Source of the DNA: Aromatoleum evansii
GTDB lineage: Bacteria > Pseudomonadota > Gammaproteobacteria > Burkholderiales > Rhodocyclaceae
DNA length: 64,000 bases
Direction: 5' to 3'
Assembly (NCBI RefSeq): GCF_012910805.1
Contig: NZ_WTVK01000029.1
Coordinates: 1 to 64,000, forward strand
In this document: positions 37,471 through 46,752 of the stretch, piece by piece
Layout: each line of letters begins with the position of its first letter
Numbering within the stretch: position 1 is the stretch's first letter
The notes under the pieces: model-generated
The model's database searches: none
What the model saw: only the letters and a program-made list of their open reading frames with translations
Told to the model about the DNA's origin: nothing
Made by a program: the position numbers and the translations under genes

Positions 37471-38790
37471 ATGAAGCCTTTGGCTCGCATGTTGCGCAAT
37501 GGTGTCGTGGCGGGTATTGCCGCGGTGGTGTGTGTCGGATTTCCGGTCGCTGCGCAGGCTGCGAAGGCCAAGCCTGCCAAGGCGGCCGCAGAACCGGCGG
37601 GGCCGACCGAGATCCGGCTCGTGCATCAGCTCAGCCCCGAGCGCGAAGAGGCGCTGCAGAAGATCGCAGCGCGCTTCAACGAAGGAAGCAAGGATTATCG
37701 TCTCGTCGTCAAGGCTGCGAGCTGGAGCGACACGGACGCGCCGCACATGGCGATCCTCGAGGGCAGCGCCGAAGACCAGTTCCTCGCCGACGGCAAGCCC
37801 CGCTACAAGGCTCTCTCCAGCGTGATGCGCGAAGCCGGCGTGCCGCTGCAGACGCTCAAGCCGCCCGCAATGATGGATCGCACCCTCACGGACGCAAAGG
37901 GCCAGTTGCTTGCGCTGCCAGTGGGGCTGTCGACGCCCGTCATGTACATCAACCGCAAGGAATTCCAGCGCGCGGGGCTCAATCCCGATACGCCGCCCAA
38001 GACCTGGTTCGACCTGCAGCAGGCCCTCGGCCAGCTCTTCGATGCGGGGTCGAAATGCCCCTACACCGTGTCCCAGCCCGGACGCGTCATGATCGGCAAT
38101 ACCAGTGCCTGGCACAACGAGCCGGTCGCGGCGCGCCAGGGAAAGGTCGAGCGCCCCGCCTTTAACGGCATGCTGCAGGTCAAGCACGTCGCGATGATGG
38201 CGAGTTGGCATCGCGCCCGCTACCTCCACACCTTTGACGCCCAGGCCGAGGCCGAGCAGCGCTTCGCGTCGGGCGAGTGTGCAGTCATTGCCGCACCGTC
38301 GTCGAGCTGGACCGATTTCCGCCGCAAGGCCGGATTCGACATCGCCATCGCGCCGTTGCCGTATCACGAGGATTTCCCGGGCGCCCCGCAGAACACCCTC
38401 GCCGACGGTGCCGCAATGTGGGTCGCGGCGGGCAAGAAGCCGGCCGAATACAAGGGCGTCGCCCGCTTTGTCGCCTTCTGGCTGCAACCGGAAAACCAGA
38501 TCGCCTGGCAGCGCGAATCCGGCTATCTGCCGCTCAACCGCGCGGGCCTGTTTGCCGCCCAGAGCGACGTTCTCGGCGCAGACCTCGAGAACGTCAAGGT
38601 CGCCGTCGCGCAGCTCGGCAACAAGCCGGCGACACCGGACTCGAGCGCGTCCGGCTTCATCGGTCGCGCGCGCGTGCTGGGCATCCTCGACGAGGAGCTG
38701 AGCGCCGTGTGGGCCGACCGCAAGCCGGCCAAGGAAGCGCTGGACAACGCGGTAACGCGCGTCCAGGCGATGTTCCCGGTTCCGCGCTGA
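37471..38790 (+). CDS. Extracellular solute-binding protein, UgpB-like
   Basis: The 439-residue protein has a signal peptide (about residues 1-30, ending AAQAA) and the family-1 solute-binding fold. VGLSTPVMYINRKEFQRAGLNPDTPPKTWFD is typical of glycerol-3-phosphate and maltose-type binding proteins, as are WTDFRRKAGFDIAIAPLPYH and WLQPENQIAWQRESGYLPLN. The next gene is a glycerophosphodiester phosphodiesterase, which supports glycerol-3-phosphate or a glycerophosphodiester as ligand. No permease or ATPase genes follow, so the transporter core must be elsewhere. Confidence 0.8.
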   Translation: MKPLARMLRNGVVAGIAAVVCVGFPVAAQAAKAKPAKAAAEPAGPTEIRLVHQLSPEREEALQKIAARFNEGSKDYRLVVKAASWSDTDAPHMAILEGSAEDQFLADGKPRYKALSSVMREAGVPLQTLKPPAMMDRTLTDAKGQLLALPVGLSTPVMYINRKEFQRAGLNPDTPPKTWFDLQQALGQLFDAGSKCPYTVSQPGRVMIGNTSAWHNEPVAARQGKVERPAFNGMLQVKHVAMMASWHRARYLHTFDAQAEAEQRFASGECAVIAAPSSSWTDFRRKAGFDIAIAPLPYHEDFPGAPQNTLADGAAMWVAAGKKPAEYKGVARFVAFWLQPENQIAWQRESGYLPLNRAGLFAAQSDVLGADLENVKVAVAQLGNKPATPDSSASGFIGRARVLGILDEELSAVWADRKPAKEALDNAVTRVQAMFPVPR

Positions 38791-38797
38791 ACCAGCC

Positions 38798-39544
38798 ATG
38801 CACCGCCCGGAGTTTCCACTCCCCGCGGTGCTGGCGCACCGTTGCGGCGGAACGCTCGCGCCGGAGAACACGCTGGCCGGGCTTGCCGCCGCCGCCGCGA
38901 ATGGCTGCCGCGGCGTGGAATTCGACGTGATGCTCAATGGCAGCGCGTCGCCCGTCCTGATCCACGACGAAACACTCGAGCGCACCACCAACGGCTACGG
39001 ACCGGTCGCGCATACGACCGACGACGTCCTGTTCGCCCTCGATGCCGGCTCCTGGTTCGGCCCGCGCTTTGCGGGGGAGCCCGTTCCCTGTCTGGACCTC
39101 GCTGCGGCCCGCTGTCAGGCGCTGGGGCTGGCTGTGAACCTCGAGATCAAGCCGTCGCACGGAACCGACGCGGAAACGGCGGAGCGGGTCGTGCGTCGTG
39201 CGCGCACACTGTGGGCCGCCGCGCCCGACATGGTGCTGCTGTCCTCGTTTTCCGAACCGGCGCTCGAAATCGCGGCGAAGCTCGCACCCGGCCTGCGCCG
39301 CGGGCTGCTGGTCGAGACCGTGCCGTCCGACTGGCTCGCACGCTGCCGCCGGCTGCGCGCAGCCGCCCTGCATGCCGACCACCGTCACCTCGATGCAGCT
39401 TGCGTCGCTGCCGCGCGCGAGGCCGGACTATGGGTCGTGACCTACACGGTCAACGATCCAGGGCGGGCCGACACCCTGTTCGGTTGGGGTGTGGACTGCG
39501 TGATCAGCGACCGCCCAGATATCGTCCGGCCGCCGGGCCGGTGA
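38798..39544 (+). CDS. ugpQ: Glycerophosphodiester phosphodiesterase, UgpQ-like
   Basis: The 248-residue protein has the GDPD barrel motifs: AHRCGGTLAPENTLAG with catalytic His, Glu and Asn, GVEFDVMLN, LIHDETLERTTNG, and a late TYTVNDPGRA...GVDCVISDRPD. It splits glycerophosphodiesters to glycerol-3-phosphate and an alcohol. There is no signal peptide, so it acts in the cytoplasm after uptake. It is eight bases from the binding-protein gene and surely co-transcribed. Confidence 0.87.
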   Translation: MHRPEFPLPAVLAHRCGGTLAPENTLAGLAAAAANGCRGVEFDVMLNGSASPVLIHDETLERTTNGYGPVAHTTDDVLFALDAGSWFGPRFAGEPVPCLDLAAARCQALGLAVNLEIKPSHGTDAETAERVVRRARTLWAAAPDMVLLSSFSEPALEIAAKLAPGLRRGLLVETVPSDWLARCRRLRAAALHADHRHLDAACVAAAREAGLWVVTYTVNDPGRADTLFGWGVDCVISDRPDIVRPPGR

Positions 39545-39631
39545 GCGCCCACCTGCGCTCCGCGTGCGATTCTTGACGGCACGCCGCCCGCCCCCCTACC
39601 ATCTTCCTTTTGTTCCGCCGGGCGCTTCATC

Positions 39632-40600
39632 TTGTCAACCAAGCAGCTCTACGCGCCGATCGCCGCCGACATGCAGGCGGTCGATGCGGTCATCCGCCAG
39701 CGTCTCCATTCCGACGTCGTCCTGATCCGCCAGGTTGCGGAGTACATCATCCACAGCGGCGGCAAGCGCATGCGTCCCGCGCTGGTACTGTTCGCCGCAG
39801 GCGCGATGGGATATCAGGGGACGAACCACCACCAGCTTGCAGCGGTCGTGGAGTTCATCCATACCGCGACCCTGCTGCACGACGACGTCGTGGACGAGTC
39901 GGAGTTGCGGCGCGGCAACAAGACTGCCAACGCAATGTTCGGCAATGCCGCTTCAGTGCTGGTTGGCGACTTCCTGTACACGCGCGCCTTCCAGATGATG
40001 GTCGGCGTCGACAACATGCGCGTGATGCAGGTGTTGGCCGATGCGACCAACATCATCGCCGAAGGTGAAGTGCTGCAACTGCTCAACTGCCACAACGCGG
40101 ACGTCGAGATCGACGACTACCTGCGCGTGATCCGCTACAAGACCGCCAAGCTGTTCGAGGCCGCGACTCGCCTGGGGGCGATCCTGGGCGGTGCGGACGA
40201 AAAGACGGAAGCCTCGATCGCGGCCTTCGGCATGCACCTCGGTACGGCCTTCCAGTTGATCGACGACGTGCTCGACTATTCCTCGGACGAGGCTGCGACC
40301 GGCAAGCACCTCGGCGACGACCTGGCCGAAGGCAAGCCGACACTGCCGCTCATTCACACGATGCGGCACGGCACGCCTGAGCAGGCGGCGCTCGTGCGCA
40401 AGGCGATCGAGACCGGCGGGCGCGACGACTTCGAGGCCATCCTGGTCGCGATCCACGAATCCGGGGCGCTGGAGGAGACGCGTCGCTATGCGCGCGCCGA
40501 GGCAAAGCTGGCCACCGATGCGCTTTCTGTATTGCCCCCTTCCATTTTCAAAGAAGCGCTGCTACAATTATCGGACTTTGCAGTTGGTAGAGATCACTGA
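39632..40600 (+). CDS. ispB: Octaprenyl diphosphate synthase
   Basis: The 322-residue protein carries the two Asp-rich motifs of trans-prenyl transferases: LLHDDVVDESELRRG (about 83) and LIDDVLDYSSDE (about 209), with GGKRMRP near the start. The small residues before the first motif fit long-chain products. It makes the side chain of ubiquinone. The start is TTG at 39632. tRNA-Pro follows 14 bases after the stop. Confidence 0.9.
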   Translation: MSTKQLYAPIAADMQAVDAVIRQRLHSDVVLIRQVAEYIIHSGGKRMRPALVLFAAGAMGYQGTNHHQLAAVVEFIHTATLLHDDVVDESELRRGNKTANAMFGNAASVLVGDFLYTRAFQMMVGVDNMRVMQVLADATNIIAEGEVLQLLNCHNADVEIDDYLRVIRYKTAKLFEAATRLGAILGGADEKTEASIAAFGMHLGTAFQLIDDVLDYSSDEAATGKHLGDDLAEGKPTLPLIHTMRHGTPEQAALVRKAIETGGRDDFEAILVAIHESGALEETRRYARAEAKLATDALSVLPPSIFKEALLQLSDFAVGRDH

Positions 40601-40614
40601 CTACCGCAAAGCGT

Positions 40615-40691
40615 CGGGGAATAGCTCAGCCTGGTAGAGCACTGCGTTCGGGACGCAGGGGCCGGAGGTTCGAATCCTCTTTCCCCGACCA
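40615..40691 (+). tRNA. tRNA-Pro, anticodon CGG
   Basis: The 77-base sequence folds as a complete tRNA. Acceptor arm CGGGGAA pairs with TTCCCCG. The D-arm is AGCTCAGCCTGGTAGAGC. Anticodon stem CTGCG/CGCAG encloses loop TTCGGGA (anticodon CGG at 40649-40651). The T-arm has GGTTCGAATCC, and CCA is encoded at 40689-40691. A TACAAT box at 40563-40568 inside the end of ispB may serve as promoter. Confidence 0.97.
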
Positions 40692-40700
40692 ATAATTCCA

Positions 40701-40734
40701 GACAAGACCGCCGCTCGGCGGTCTTGTCGTTTTC
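40701..40734 (+). terminator. Terminator after tRNA-Pro
   Basis: A perfect 12-pair stem (GACAAGACCGCC at 40701-40712 with 40717-40728), loop GCTC and the following GTTTTC form a clear intrinsic terminator ten bases after the tRNA. Confidence 0.85.
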
Positions 40735-40835
40735 GGGCCCGGAAGATGCAGGCGGGTTCGTTGCGCGTTACCATCGTCGTCAACACGGTGACGCACATTC
40801 GGAAACGCCGGTCATCCGATGGTCGGTGTGTGGAA

Positions 40836-41663
40836 ATGACGCTCGATCAGCTTTCCCTGCTGCGGTACGGCGCTCTCGCATCGGAGTCGGGCGACGAGGG
40901 GGGGCCGTATGTCGTCCAGGTGGATGGCATGCGCGCGCTGCATTTCGAGGCGCTAACGGTGCAGAGCCAGATGCGGCTTGACGCTCCTGATGCGCTCGAG
41001 ATCGACTATACGCGGGTGATGATGGGCTTCCTGCTCTTCAATCCGCAGCCGCGCGAGGTCGTGATGATTGGCCTTGGGGGCGGGTCGCTGGCGAAGTACT
41101 GTCTGCGCACCCTCCCGAATGTTCGTTTTACCGCCGTCGAGATCGATCCGCGCGTGATTGCGCTGCGCGATGCCTTCGGCGTTCCGCCAGACGGCGAGCG
41201 TTTCCGCGTGGTGTGTGCCGATGGTGCCGACTACGTCCGCGCGCGTGAACATGCTCCCGATGTGTTGCTTATCGACGGCTTCGACCGTGGTGGGCAGCCC
41301 GAACGCCTGTGTACGGCTGGCTTCTACGACGACTGTCACTCGATGCTCGCCCCCGGTGGGGTCATGGCGGTGAATCTCTGGTCTGGAGATCGGCGTTACG
41401 GACTCTACGCGTCGCGCATCCGCGAGAGCTTCGAGGATCGCTTCGTCGCGATCGGCGCCGAGCACGACAGCAACCGCATTGCGTTCGCATGCAAGGGGCG
41501 CGACTTTCCGCCGCGGCGCCGACAACTGTCGGAGCGTGCGCGAATGCTCGCCGCTCATCACGCGATTGGGATAATGTCGACGGCGCAACGCATCCAGCAG
41601 CGCCTCGAGCGTCGCGCACTTTACCGTCCCGATCTGTGGGACGATGACCGGCGGGGCGACTGA
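40836..41663 (+). CDS. Spermidine-synthase-like methyltransferase-fold protein
   Basis: The conserved part holds DALEIDYTRVMMGFLLF, VVMIGLGGGSLAKYCLR (nucleotide-binding Gly motif), VEIDPRVIALRDAFGVP, CADGADYV, DVLLIDGFD and LAPGGVMAVNLW. This is the pattern of aminopropyltransferase-like proteins. The catalytic Asp of spermidine synthase (in a DSTDP-like motif) is replaced here by IDGFDRGG, so the polyamine reaction is not certain. Start is uncertain: ATG 40836 is used, and ATG 40746 would add 30 residues. Confidence 0.65.
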   Translation: MTLDQLSLLRYGALASESGDEGGPYVVQVDGMRALHFEALTVQSQMRLDAPDALEIDYTRVMMGFLLFNPQPREVVMIGLGGGSLAKYCLRTLPNVRFTAVEIDPRVIALRDAFGVPPDGERFRVVCADGADYVRAREHAPDVLLIDGFDRGGQPERLCTAGFYDDCHSMLAPGGVMAVNLWSGDRRYGLYASRIRESFEDRFVAIGAEHDSNRIAFACKGRDFPPRRRQLSERARMLAAHHAIGIMSTAQRIQQRLERRALYRPDLWDDDRRGD

Positions 41664-41719
41664 GGGCAGGGCCCGGCAGCAAATCACGCGGACCGGGCGC
41701 AAGCGAAGGAGGTCCGATC

Positions 41720-42001
41720 ATGAGCCACAAGCATATCGCGCTGTTGCGCGCGATCTTTCAGGATCCGATCAGCGCCAACATCCATTGGCGCGAAATCGAA
41801 TCGCTGCTCAATCACCTCGGAGCGACGATCGAGCCGGCGCACGGCGCGCGTTTCCGCATCGTACTCAACAAGGTCGAGGGATTTTTGCATTATCCGCACC
41901 ACGGCAGCGCCTGCACGAAGCAGGACATCAAGCAGCTGCGTGAATATCTCGCCCATGCGGGGGTCAGTCCTTCGACGTACGAGCGGGACCACGGGGGCTA
42001 G
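41720..42001 (+). CDS. HicA-like protein without visible HicB partner
   Basis: The 93-residue protein resembles the HicA mRNA-interferase fold: HIALLRAIFQDPISANIHWREIESLLNHLGA, then GARFRIVLN and FLHYPHHGSACTKQDIKQLREYL. A good ribosome site (GGAGG) precedes the ATG. The usual HicB antitoxin gene does not follow; the next gene is a MaoC hydratase. The dsRBD-like fold and a His in FLHYPHHG are kept. It may be a domesticated or orphan member; toxicity is not shown. Confidence 0.6.
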   Translation: MSHKHIALLRAIFQDPISANIHWREIESLLNHLGATIEPAHGARFRIVLNKVEGFLHYPHHGSACTKQDIKQLREYLAHAGVSPSTYERDHGG

Positions 42002-42188
42002 TCATCGTGCTTCCGCTTTGCCCGGCGCGGGTAAAGCGCTTGCCGTCTGTCACATGTGTGTCGTGCCGTCTGGGTTATGCTGTCGGGGTCGAGCCCGGAC
42101 GGTCGGGCCGGCTGTTTCCATAAATACAAAGCCCGTACCGGGCGCAATCGTTGTACCCCGCATGGGGAATCAGGGGAAACTGACTGAG

Positions 42189-42638
42189 ATGACTGAACAA
42201 ACGCGCGATTTTTCCGAGTTTCTCGGATACCGCTTCGAGGATCTGAAGGTGGGCATGAGCGCGGCGACCGGCCGCACCGTGACGGATGCCGATATCCTGA
42301 TGTTCGCGGGAGTATCCGGCGACTGCAATCCGGCCCATCTCGATGACGAGTACGCCAAGGCCTCGATGTTCGGTGGGCGCATTGCGCATGGGATGCTGTC
42401 GGCCAGCTACATCTCGGCACTGTTCGCGAACAAGCTGCCCGGGCCGGGCTGCATCTACCTGTCGCAGACGCTCAAGTTCAAGGCGCCGGTGAAGCCGGGC
42501 GATACGGTGGTGGCGCGCGTCACGCTGAAGGAGCTGAACACGCCCAAGCGCCGTGCGATCTTCGACACGGTGTGCTCGGTGGGCGGCAAGGTGGTGCTGG
42601 AGGGCGAGGCGGAGATGCTGGTGCCCGCACGCGACTGA
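42189..42638 (+). CDS. MaoC-like (R)-specific enoyl-CoA hydratase
   Basis: The 149-residue protein has a hot-dog fold with the hydratase-2 motif in DADILMFAGVSGDCNPAHLDDEYA (catalytic Asp and His) and GGRIAHGMLSASYISALFA. It adds water to trans-2-enoyl-CoA, giving (R)-3-hydroxyacyl-CoA, often feeding polyhydroxyalkanoate synthesis (PhaJ type). The start is ATG 42189. The 187-base gap upstream holds no other gene. Confidence 0.85.
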   Translation: MTEQTRDFSEFLGYRFEDLKVGMSAATGRTVTDADILMFAGVSGDCNPAHLDDEYAKASMFGGRIAHGMLSASYISALFANKLPGPGCIYLSQTLKFKAPVKPGDTVVARVTLKELNTPKRRAIFDTVCSVGGKVVLEGEAEMLVPARD

Positions 42639-42675
42639 CGCATCCGTGCCCGTTCGCGGGCCGCTGCGAAATAAA

Positions 42676-42718
42676 GCAAAACGGGAGGTCCGCGGTGAGC
42701 GGCCTCCCGTTTTGCATT
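42676..42718. terminator. Bidirectional terminator between the MaoC gene and folE2
   Basis: GCAAAACGGGAGG.. pairs with ..CCTCCCGTTTTGC (42676-42693 with 42699-42715), with A and T runs on either side. It serves both convergent genes. Confidence 0.8.
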
Positions 42719-42731
42719 CGGCTGTCGCCGA

Positions 42732-43541
42732 TCAGGCGTCGCGGCGCTTGTCGCGTTCGATCAGCGCGTAGGCCGAGTGGTTGTGGATGGATTCGAAGTT
42801 CTCCGATTCCACGACGTAGCGGTCGATGCGCTTTTCCGCGTTGAGCAGGCCGGCGACGTCGCGCACCATGTCCTCGACGAACTTGGGGTTCTCGTAGGCA
42901 CGCTCGGTCACGAACTTCTCGTCGGTGCGCTTGAGCAGGCCGTAGAGTTCGCACGAGGCCTGGCTTTCGACGAGCTGCACCAGCTCCTCGATCCACAGGA
43001 AGTCGTTGGTCTGTGCGGTGACAGTGACGTGCGAGCGCTGGTTGTGGGCGCCGTATTCGGAGATCTTCTTCGAGCACGGGCACAGGCTCGTGACCGGCAC
43101 GACGACCTTCATCTCGAACACGTACTCGCCGCCTTCGCGCATCTCCGCGAGGAAGGTGACTTCGTAGTCCATCAGGCTCTGGACGCCGGAGACCGGGGCC
43201 GTCTTGTTGATGAAGTACGGGAAGCTCATCTCGATGAGGCCGGTTTCGGCCTCGAGGCGCTTGACCATCTCGCGCAGCATCGGCTCGATGGATTCGACCG
43301 AGATCTCGCGTTCGTTGCCGTTGAGGATCTCGATGAAGCGCGACATGTGGGTTCCCTTGAAGTTGTGGGGAAGCCCGACATACATGCTGAAGGTCGCGAT
43401 CGTGTGCTGCACGCCGCCGCTCTTGTCGCTGACGCGAATGGGGTGGCGAATCGACTTGATGCCAACCTTGTTGATGGCCAGCTGACGACTGTCGTTGGCG
43501 TTCTGGACGTCAGGGATGGCGTGGCTCTCGTGGGATTTCAT
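42732..43541 (-). CDS. folE2: GTP cyclohydrolase FolE2 (type IB)
   Basis: The 269-residue protein has the FolE2/MptA tunnelling fold, with [21 protein letters not shown] (metal Cys and nearby residues), SYPYF-like MSFPYFINK, and C-terminal [15 protein letters not shown]. It converts GTP to dihydroneopterin triphosphate for folate synthesis and can use metals other than zinc. The length equals other bacterial FolE2. Confidence 0.93.
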   Translation of the reverse strand: MKSHESHAIPDVQNANDSRQLAINKVGIKSIRHPIRVSDKSGGVQHTIATFSMYVGLPHNFKGTHMSRFIEILNGNEREISVESIEPMLREMVKRLEAETGLIEMSFPYFINKTAPVSGVQSLMDYEVTFLAEMREGGEYVFEMKVVVPVTSLCPCSKKISEYGAHNQRSHVTVTAQTNDFLWIEELVQLVESQASCELYGLLKRTDEKFVTERAYENPKFVEDMVRDVAGLLNAEKRIDRYVVESENFESIHNHSAYALIERDKRRDA

Positions 43542-43597
43542 GTCGCTTTCTCTGTTTGGTTCAGCCGGGCAATGCTACCATTTCCCGACAAATTCGC

Positions 43598-45463
43598 TCA
43601 GCTATTGCGCACATAGATGCGCTCAATGGCGCTCAGGATCCCCGCGGGGTGCAACCCGACCTGTTCGAACAGCTGGCTTTGGTCTCCATGATCGACGAAA
43701 TGGTCCGGCAAGCCAAGCCTGAGCAGGCGGGGACGGTGGGGCAGGCTCTCGAGCACGCGCGCCACTTCGGAGCCCGCGCCGCCGATCACCGCGTTCTCCT
43801 CCAGTGTCACGATCAGTTCGTGGCTCGTGCCCAATTCTTCGATCAGCGCCGTGTCGATGGGTTTCACGAAGCGCATGTTTGCGACCGTCGCATCGAGCTC
43901 CTCGCCGACGAGGAGCGCGTTGGTCAGCAGGCTGCCGAAGGCGAGCAGGGCGACCTTCCGGCCCCGGCGGCGGATTTCGCCCTTGCCCAGCGGCAGTTCG
44001 GTCATTGTCGTCTCGGGGCGCACGTTCATCCCGCTGCCGCGCGGATAGCGCACGGCCGTGGGGCCGCTGTGCCGGTAGGCGGTATAGAGCATCTGCCGGC
44101 ATTCGTTCTCGTCGGCCGGCGTCATCACGACCATGTTCGGGATGCAGGCGAGGTAGGACAGGTCGAAGGCGCCATGGTGCGTGGCGCCGTCGGCTCCGAC
44201 CATGCCTGCACGGTCGATCGCGAACACGACGGGCAGGTTCTGCAGTGCGACGTCGTGAATCAGCTGATCGTACGCGCGTTGCAGGAAGGTCGAGTAGATT
44301 GCGACGACGGGCTTGAAGCCCTCGCAGGCGAGACCGGCGGCGAACGTGACCGCGTGCTGCTCGGCAATCCCGACGTCGTGGTAGCGGTCGGGGAATTCCT
44401 TCGCGAAGCGCACCATCCCCGAGCCTTCGCGCATTGCCGGCGTGATGCCGACGACCTTGTCGTCACGCGCGGCGATGTCGCACAGCCAGTCGCCGAAGAT
44501 CTGGGTATAGGTGAGCTTGCCGCCGCCCTTGCCGCTCTGGATGCCTGCACGGTGGTCGAAGCTCGATACACCGTGGTAGAGGATGGGGTCGGCCTCGGCG
44601 AGCTTGTAGCCCTGGCCCTTGCGCGTGATCACGTGCAGGAACTGCAGGCCATTGAGCTTCTTGAGGTTCTGCAGCGTGGGGATGAGCGCGTCGAGGTCGT
44701 GGCCGTCGATCGGTCCGTAGTAGTGGAAGCCGAATTCCTCGAACAGGGTGCCCGGGGTGATCAGGCCCTTGACGTGTTCCTCGACCTTGCGCGCGAAGTC
44801 GAGCATGGGCGGGGCAACGCCCAGGACTTTCTCACCGGCGCGCCGCGCGGCGTTGTAGGTGCTGCCCGACAGCATGCGCGCGAGGATCTTGGTCAGCGCG
44901 CCGACCGGCGGCGAGATCGACATCTCGTTGTCGTTGAGGATCACCAGCAGGTTCACGTCGCTGGTATCGCCGGCGTTGTTGAGCGCCTCGAAGGCCATGC
45001 CGGCCGACATCGCGCCGTCGCCGATGACCGCGATCGAGCGGCGTTCGCTGTCGCCGCGGTCGCGCGCGGCCACCGCCATGCCAAGCGCGGCCGAGATCGA
45101 GGTCGAGGAGTGCGCCGTCCCGAAGGTGTCGTACTCGCTTTCGCAGCGCCGCGGAAAGCCCGAGATGCCGCCGAACCGGCGCAGCCCGCTCATCGCTTCG
45201 CGGCGCCCGGTCAGGATCTTGTGGCCGTACGTCTGATGGCCGACGTCCCACACGATGCGGTCGTCCGGGGTGTTGAAGATGTAGTGCAGCGCGATCGTGA
45301 GCTCGACGGTGCCGAGGTTGGAGGACAGATGCCCGCCGGTCTTCGATACCGATTCGATCAGGAAGGCGCGCAACTCGGTCGCGAGGGCGTGCAGGTCGCG
45401 CCGGTCGAAGCGGCGCAGGTCGGACGGTGAGTCGATGCGGTGCAGCAGGGGGTACTGAGGCAT
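43598..45463 (-). CDS. dxs: 1-deoxy-D-xylulose-5-phosphate synthase
   Basis: The 621-residue protein is a complete thiamine-diphosphate enzyme making the first compound of the MEP isoprenoid route from pyruvate and glyceraldehyde-3-phosphate. Visible motifs are [47 protein letters not shown] (ThDP site), [33 protein letters not shown] and RYPRGSG. ATG 45463 starts the family-like sequence [13 protein letters not shown]; the frame upstream runs inside ispA. Confidence 0.96.
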   Translation of the reverse strand: MPQYPLLHRIDSPSDLRRFDRRDLHALATELRAFLIESVSKTGGHLSSNLGTVELTIALHYIFNTPDDRIVWDVGHQTYGHKILTGRREAMSGLRRFGGISGFPRRCESEYDTFGTAHSSTSISAALGMAVAARDRGDSERRSIAVIGDGAMSAGMAFEALNNAGDTSDVNLLVILNDNEMSISPPVGALTKILARMLSGSTYNAARRAGEKVLGVAPPMLDFARKVEEHVKGLITPGTLFEEFGFHYYGPIDGHDLDALIPTLQNLKKLNGLQFLHVITRKGQGYKLAEADPILYHGVSSFDHRAGIQSGKGGGKLTYTQIFGDWLCDIAARDDKVVGITPAMREGSGMVRFAKEFPDRYHDVGIAEQHAVTFAAGLACEGFKPVVAIYSTFLQRAYDQLIHDVALQNLPVVFAIDRAGMVGADGATHHGAFDLSYLACIPNMVVMTPADENECRQMLYTAYRHSGPTAVRYPRGSGMNVRPETTMTELPLGKGEIRRRGRKVALLAFGSLLTNALLVGEELDATVANMRFVKPIDTALIEELGTSHELIVTLEENAVIGGAGSEVARVLESLPHRPRLLRLGLPDHFVDHGDQSQLFEQVGLHPAGILSAIERIYVRNS

Positions 45464-45486
45464 TTTGATGTCCGGCAGGGCGCAAT

Positions 45487-46383
45487 TCAGAATCGGCGGT
45501 GGACGATGAAACTCGCCAGTTCGTCCAGCCTTGCGGCCGCGGGGCCGAAGGATGCGATGGCGTCGCGGGCGTCGGCGAGCAGGACGTCGGCCAGCGTGCG
45601 TGCTTCGGACAGGCCGAGCAGCGTGACGTAGGTCGGCTTGTTGTGTTCCGCGTCCTTGCCGGCGGTCTTGCCCAGGGTGGCGGTGTCGGCCTGGGCGTCG
45701 AGGATGTCGTCGACGACCTGGAACAGCAGGCCGACGAGCTTGCCGTAGCGGTCGAGGCGGGCGAGTGCCTCGGGAGCGAGCGGTGCGCCCGCCTGCGCGC
45801 CCAGTAGCACCGAGGCCCGGATCAGGGCGCCGGTCTTGTGGATGTGCATGAATTCGAGTTCTTCGCGCGTGAGCTGCTTGCCCACTGCGCCCAGGTCGAT
45901 GGCCTGGCCGCCGGCCATGCCGCGCGAGCCTGAGGCGCGTGCGAGGAGGGTGACCATCTCGAGCTGCACGGCGGCATTGTCGCTCACGCGGTCTTCCGCG
46001 ATGGCCTGGAAGGCGAGGGCCTGCAGGGCGTCGCCCACGAGCAGGGCGGTGGCTTCGTCGTATTCGACGTGCACGGTCGGCTTGCCGCGGCGCAGGACGT
46101 CGTCGTCCATGCACGGCAGGTCGTCATGGACGAGGGAGTAGGCGTGGATGAGTTCCACGGCACAGGCGAGGCGATCCAGGCGTGCGGGGGCGGCGCCGGC
46201 CAGCTGGCCCGCCGCGTGCACGAGCAGCGGACGCACGCGCTTGCCGCCGCCCAGTACGGCGTAACGCATCGCCTCGTGCAGGCGCTGCGGGGCGATGGAC
46301 GCTTCGGGGAGGATGGCGCCGAGGGCGATTTCGGTGCGTTGCTGGATGGCTTCCATCCAGGCGGCGAAATGATTCCCGCTCAC
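45487..46383 (-). CDS. ispA: Farnesyl diphosphate synthase
   Basis: The 298-residue protein has GGGKRVRP, the first Asp-rich motif [20 protein letters not shown] (with the CMD insertion typical of bacterial short-chain synthases), [14 protein letters not shown] and the second motif FQVVDDILD. It makes C15 farnesyl diphosphate. The order xseB-ispA-dxs is common in proteobacteria; it overlaps xseB by ATGA. Confidence 0.95.
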   Translation of the reverse strand: MSGNHFAAWMEAIQQRTEIALGAILPEASIAPQRLHEAMRYAVLGGGKRVRPLLVHAAGQLAGAAPARLDRLACAVELIHAYSLVHDDLPCMDDDVLRRGKPTVHVEYDEATALLVGDALQALAFQAIAEDRVSDNAAVQLEMVTLLARASGSRGMAGGQAIDLGAVGKQLTREELEFMHIHKTGALIRASVLLGAQAGAPLAPEALARLDRYGKLVGLLFQVVDDILDAQADTATLGKTAGKDAEHNKPTYVTLLGLSEARTLADVLLADARDAIASFGPAAARLDELASFIVHRRF

Positions 46384-46625
46384 TCCGGACTCCTCCTGTC
46401 TTCGGGGTTGTCGAGTGGTGCGAGCGCGCCGTTCTCGAGCTGGAGCACGCGCTGCTCGGCTGCCTGCAGGGTCGCCTGGCAGTATTTCAGCAAGCCGGCG
46501 CCGCGCTGGTAGTGCTCCAGCGCCTGTTCCAGCGTGATGTTGCCGGTTTCCATTTCCTGCACGATCGATTCGAGTTCGGCGATGGCCGATTCGAAGGATT
46601 TCGGCGAGTTTGCCGTCTTTGCCAT
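46380..46625 (-). CDS. xseB: Exodeoxyribonuclease VII small subunit
   Basis: The 81-residue helical protein has the diagnostic SFESAIAELESIVQEMETGNITLEQALEHYQRGAGL. It binds the XseA large subunit, which is not in this window. It is first in xseB-ispA-dxs. Confidence 0.93.
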   Translation of the reverse strand: MAKTANSPKSFESAIAELESIVQEMETGNITLEQALEHYQRGAGLLKYCQATLQAAEQRVLQLENGALAPLDNPEDRRSPE

Positions 46626-46752
46626 GACTCGAAGCGGGGCCAGTAAAAGGGAGAAAAGTAACCGATCGCGCTACTGGCGGTCAAATTACTTCTCGCATAA
46701 AATGCTCTGCTGGTTTTTCCGAATTTCTTGACTTTTCATGGGAGGTTCGGGG

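Noticed and set aside
41940-42188. Possible HicB gene after the HicA-like protein
   Set aside because: The in-frame stretch before the MaoC start has no HicB-like pattern and no ribosome site.
43556-45430. Plus-strand open frame of 624 codons opposite dxs
   Set aside because: It is the complement of a clearly conserved dxs gene, rich in Arg/Val/Ala/Asp with no domain.
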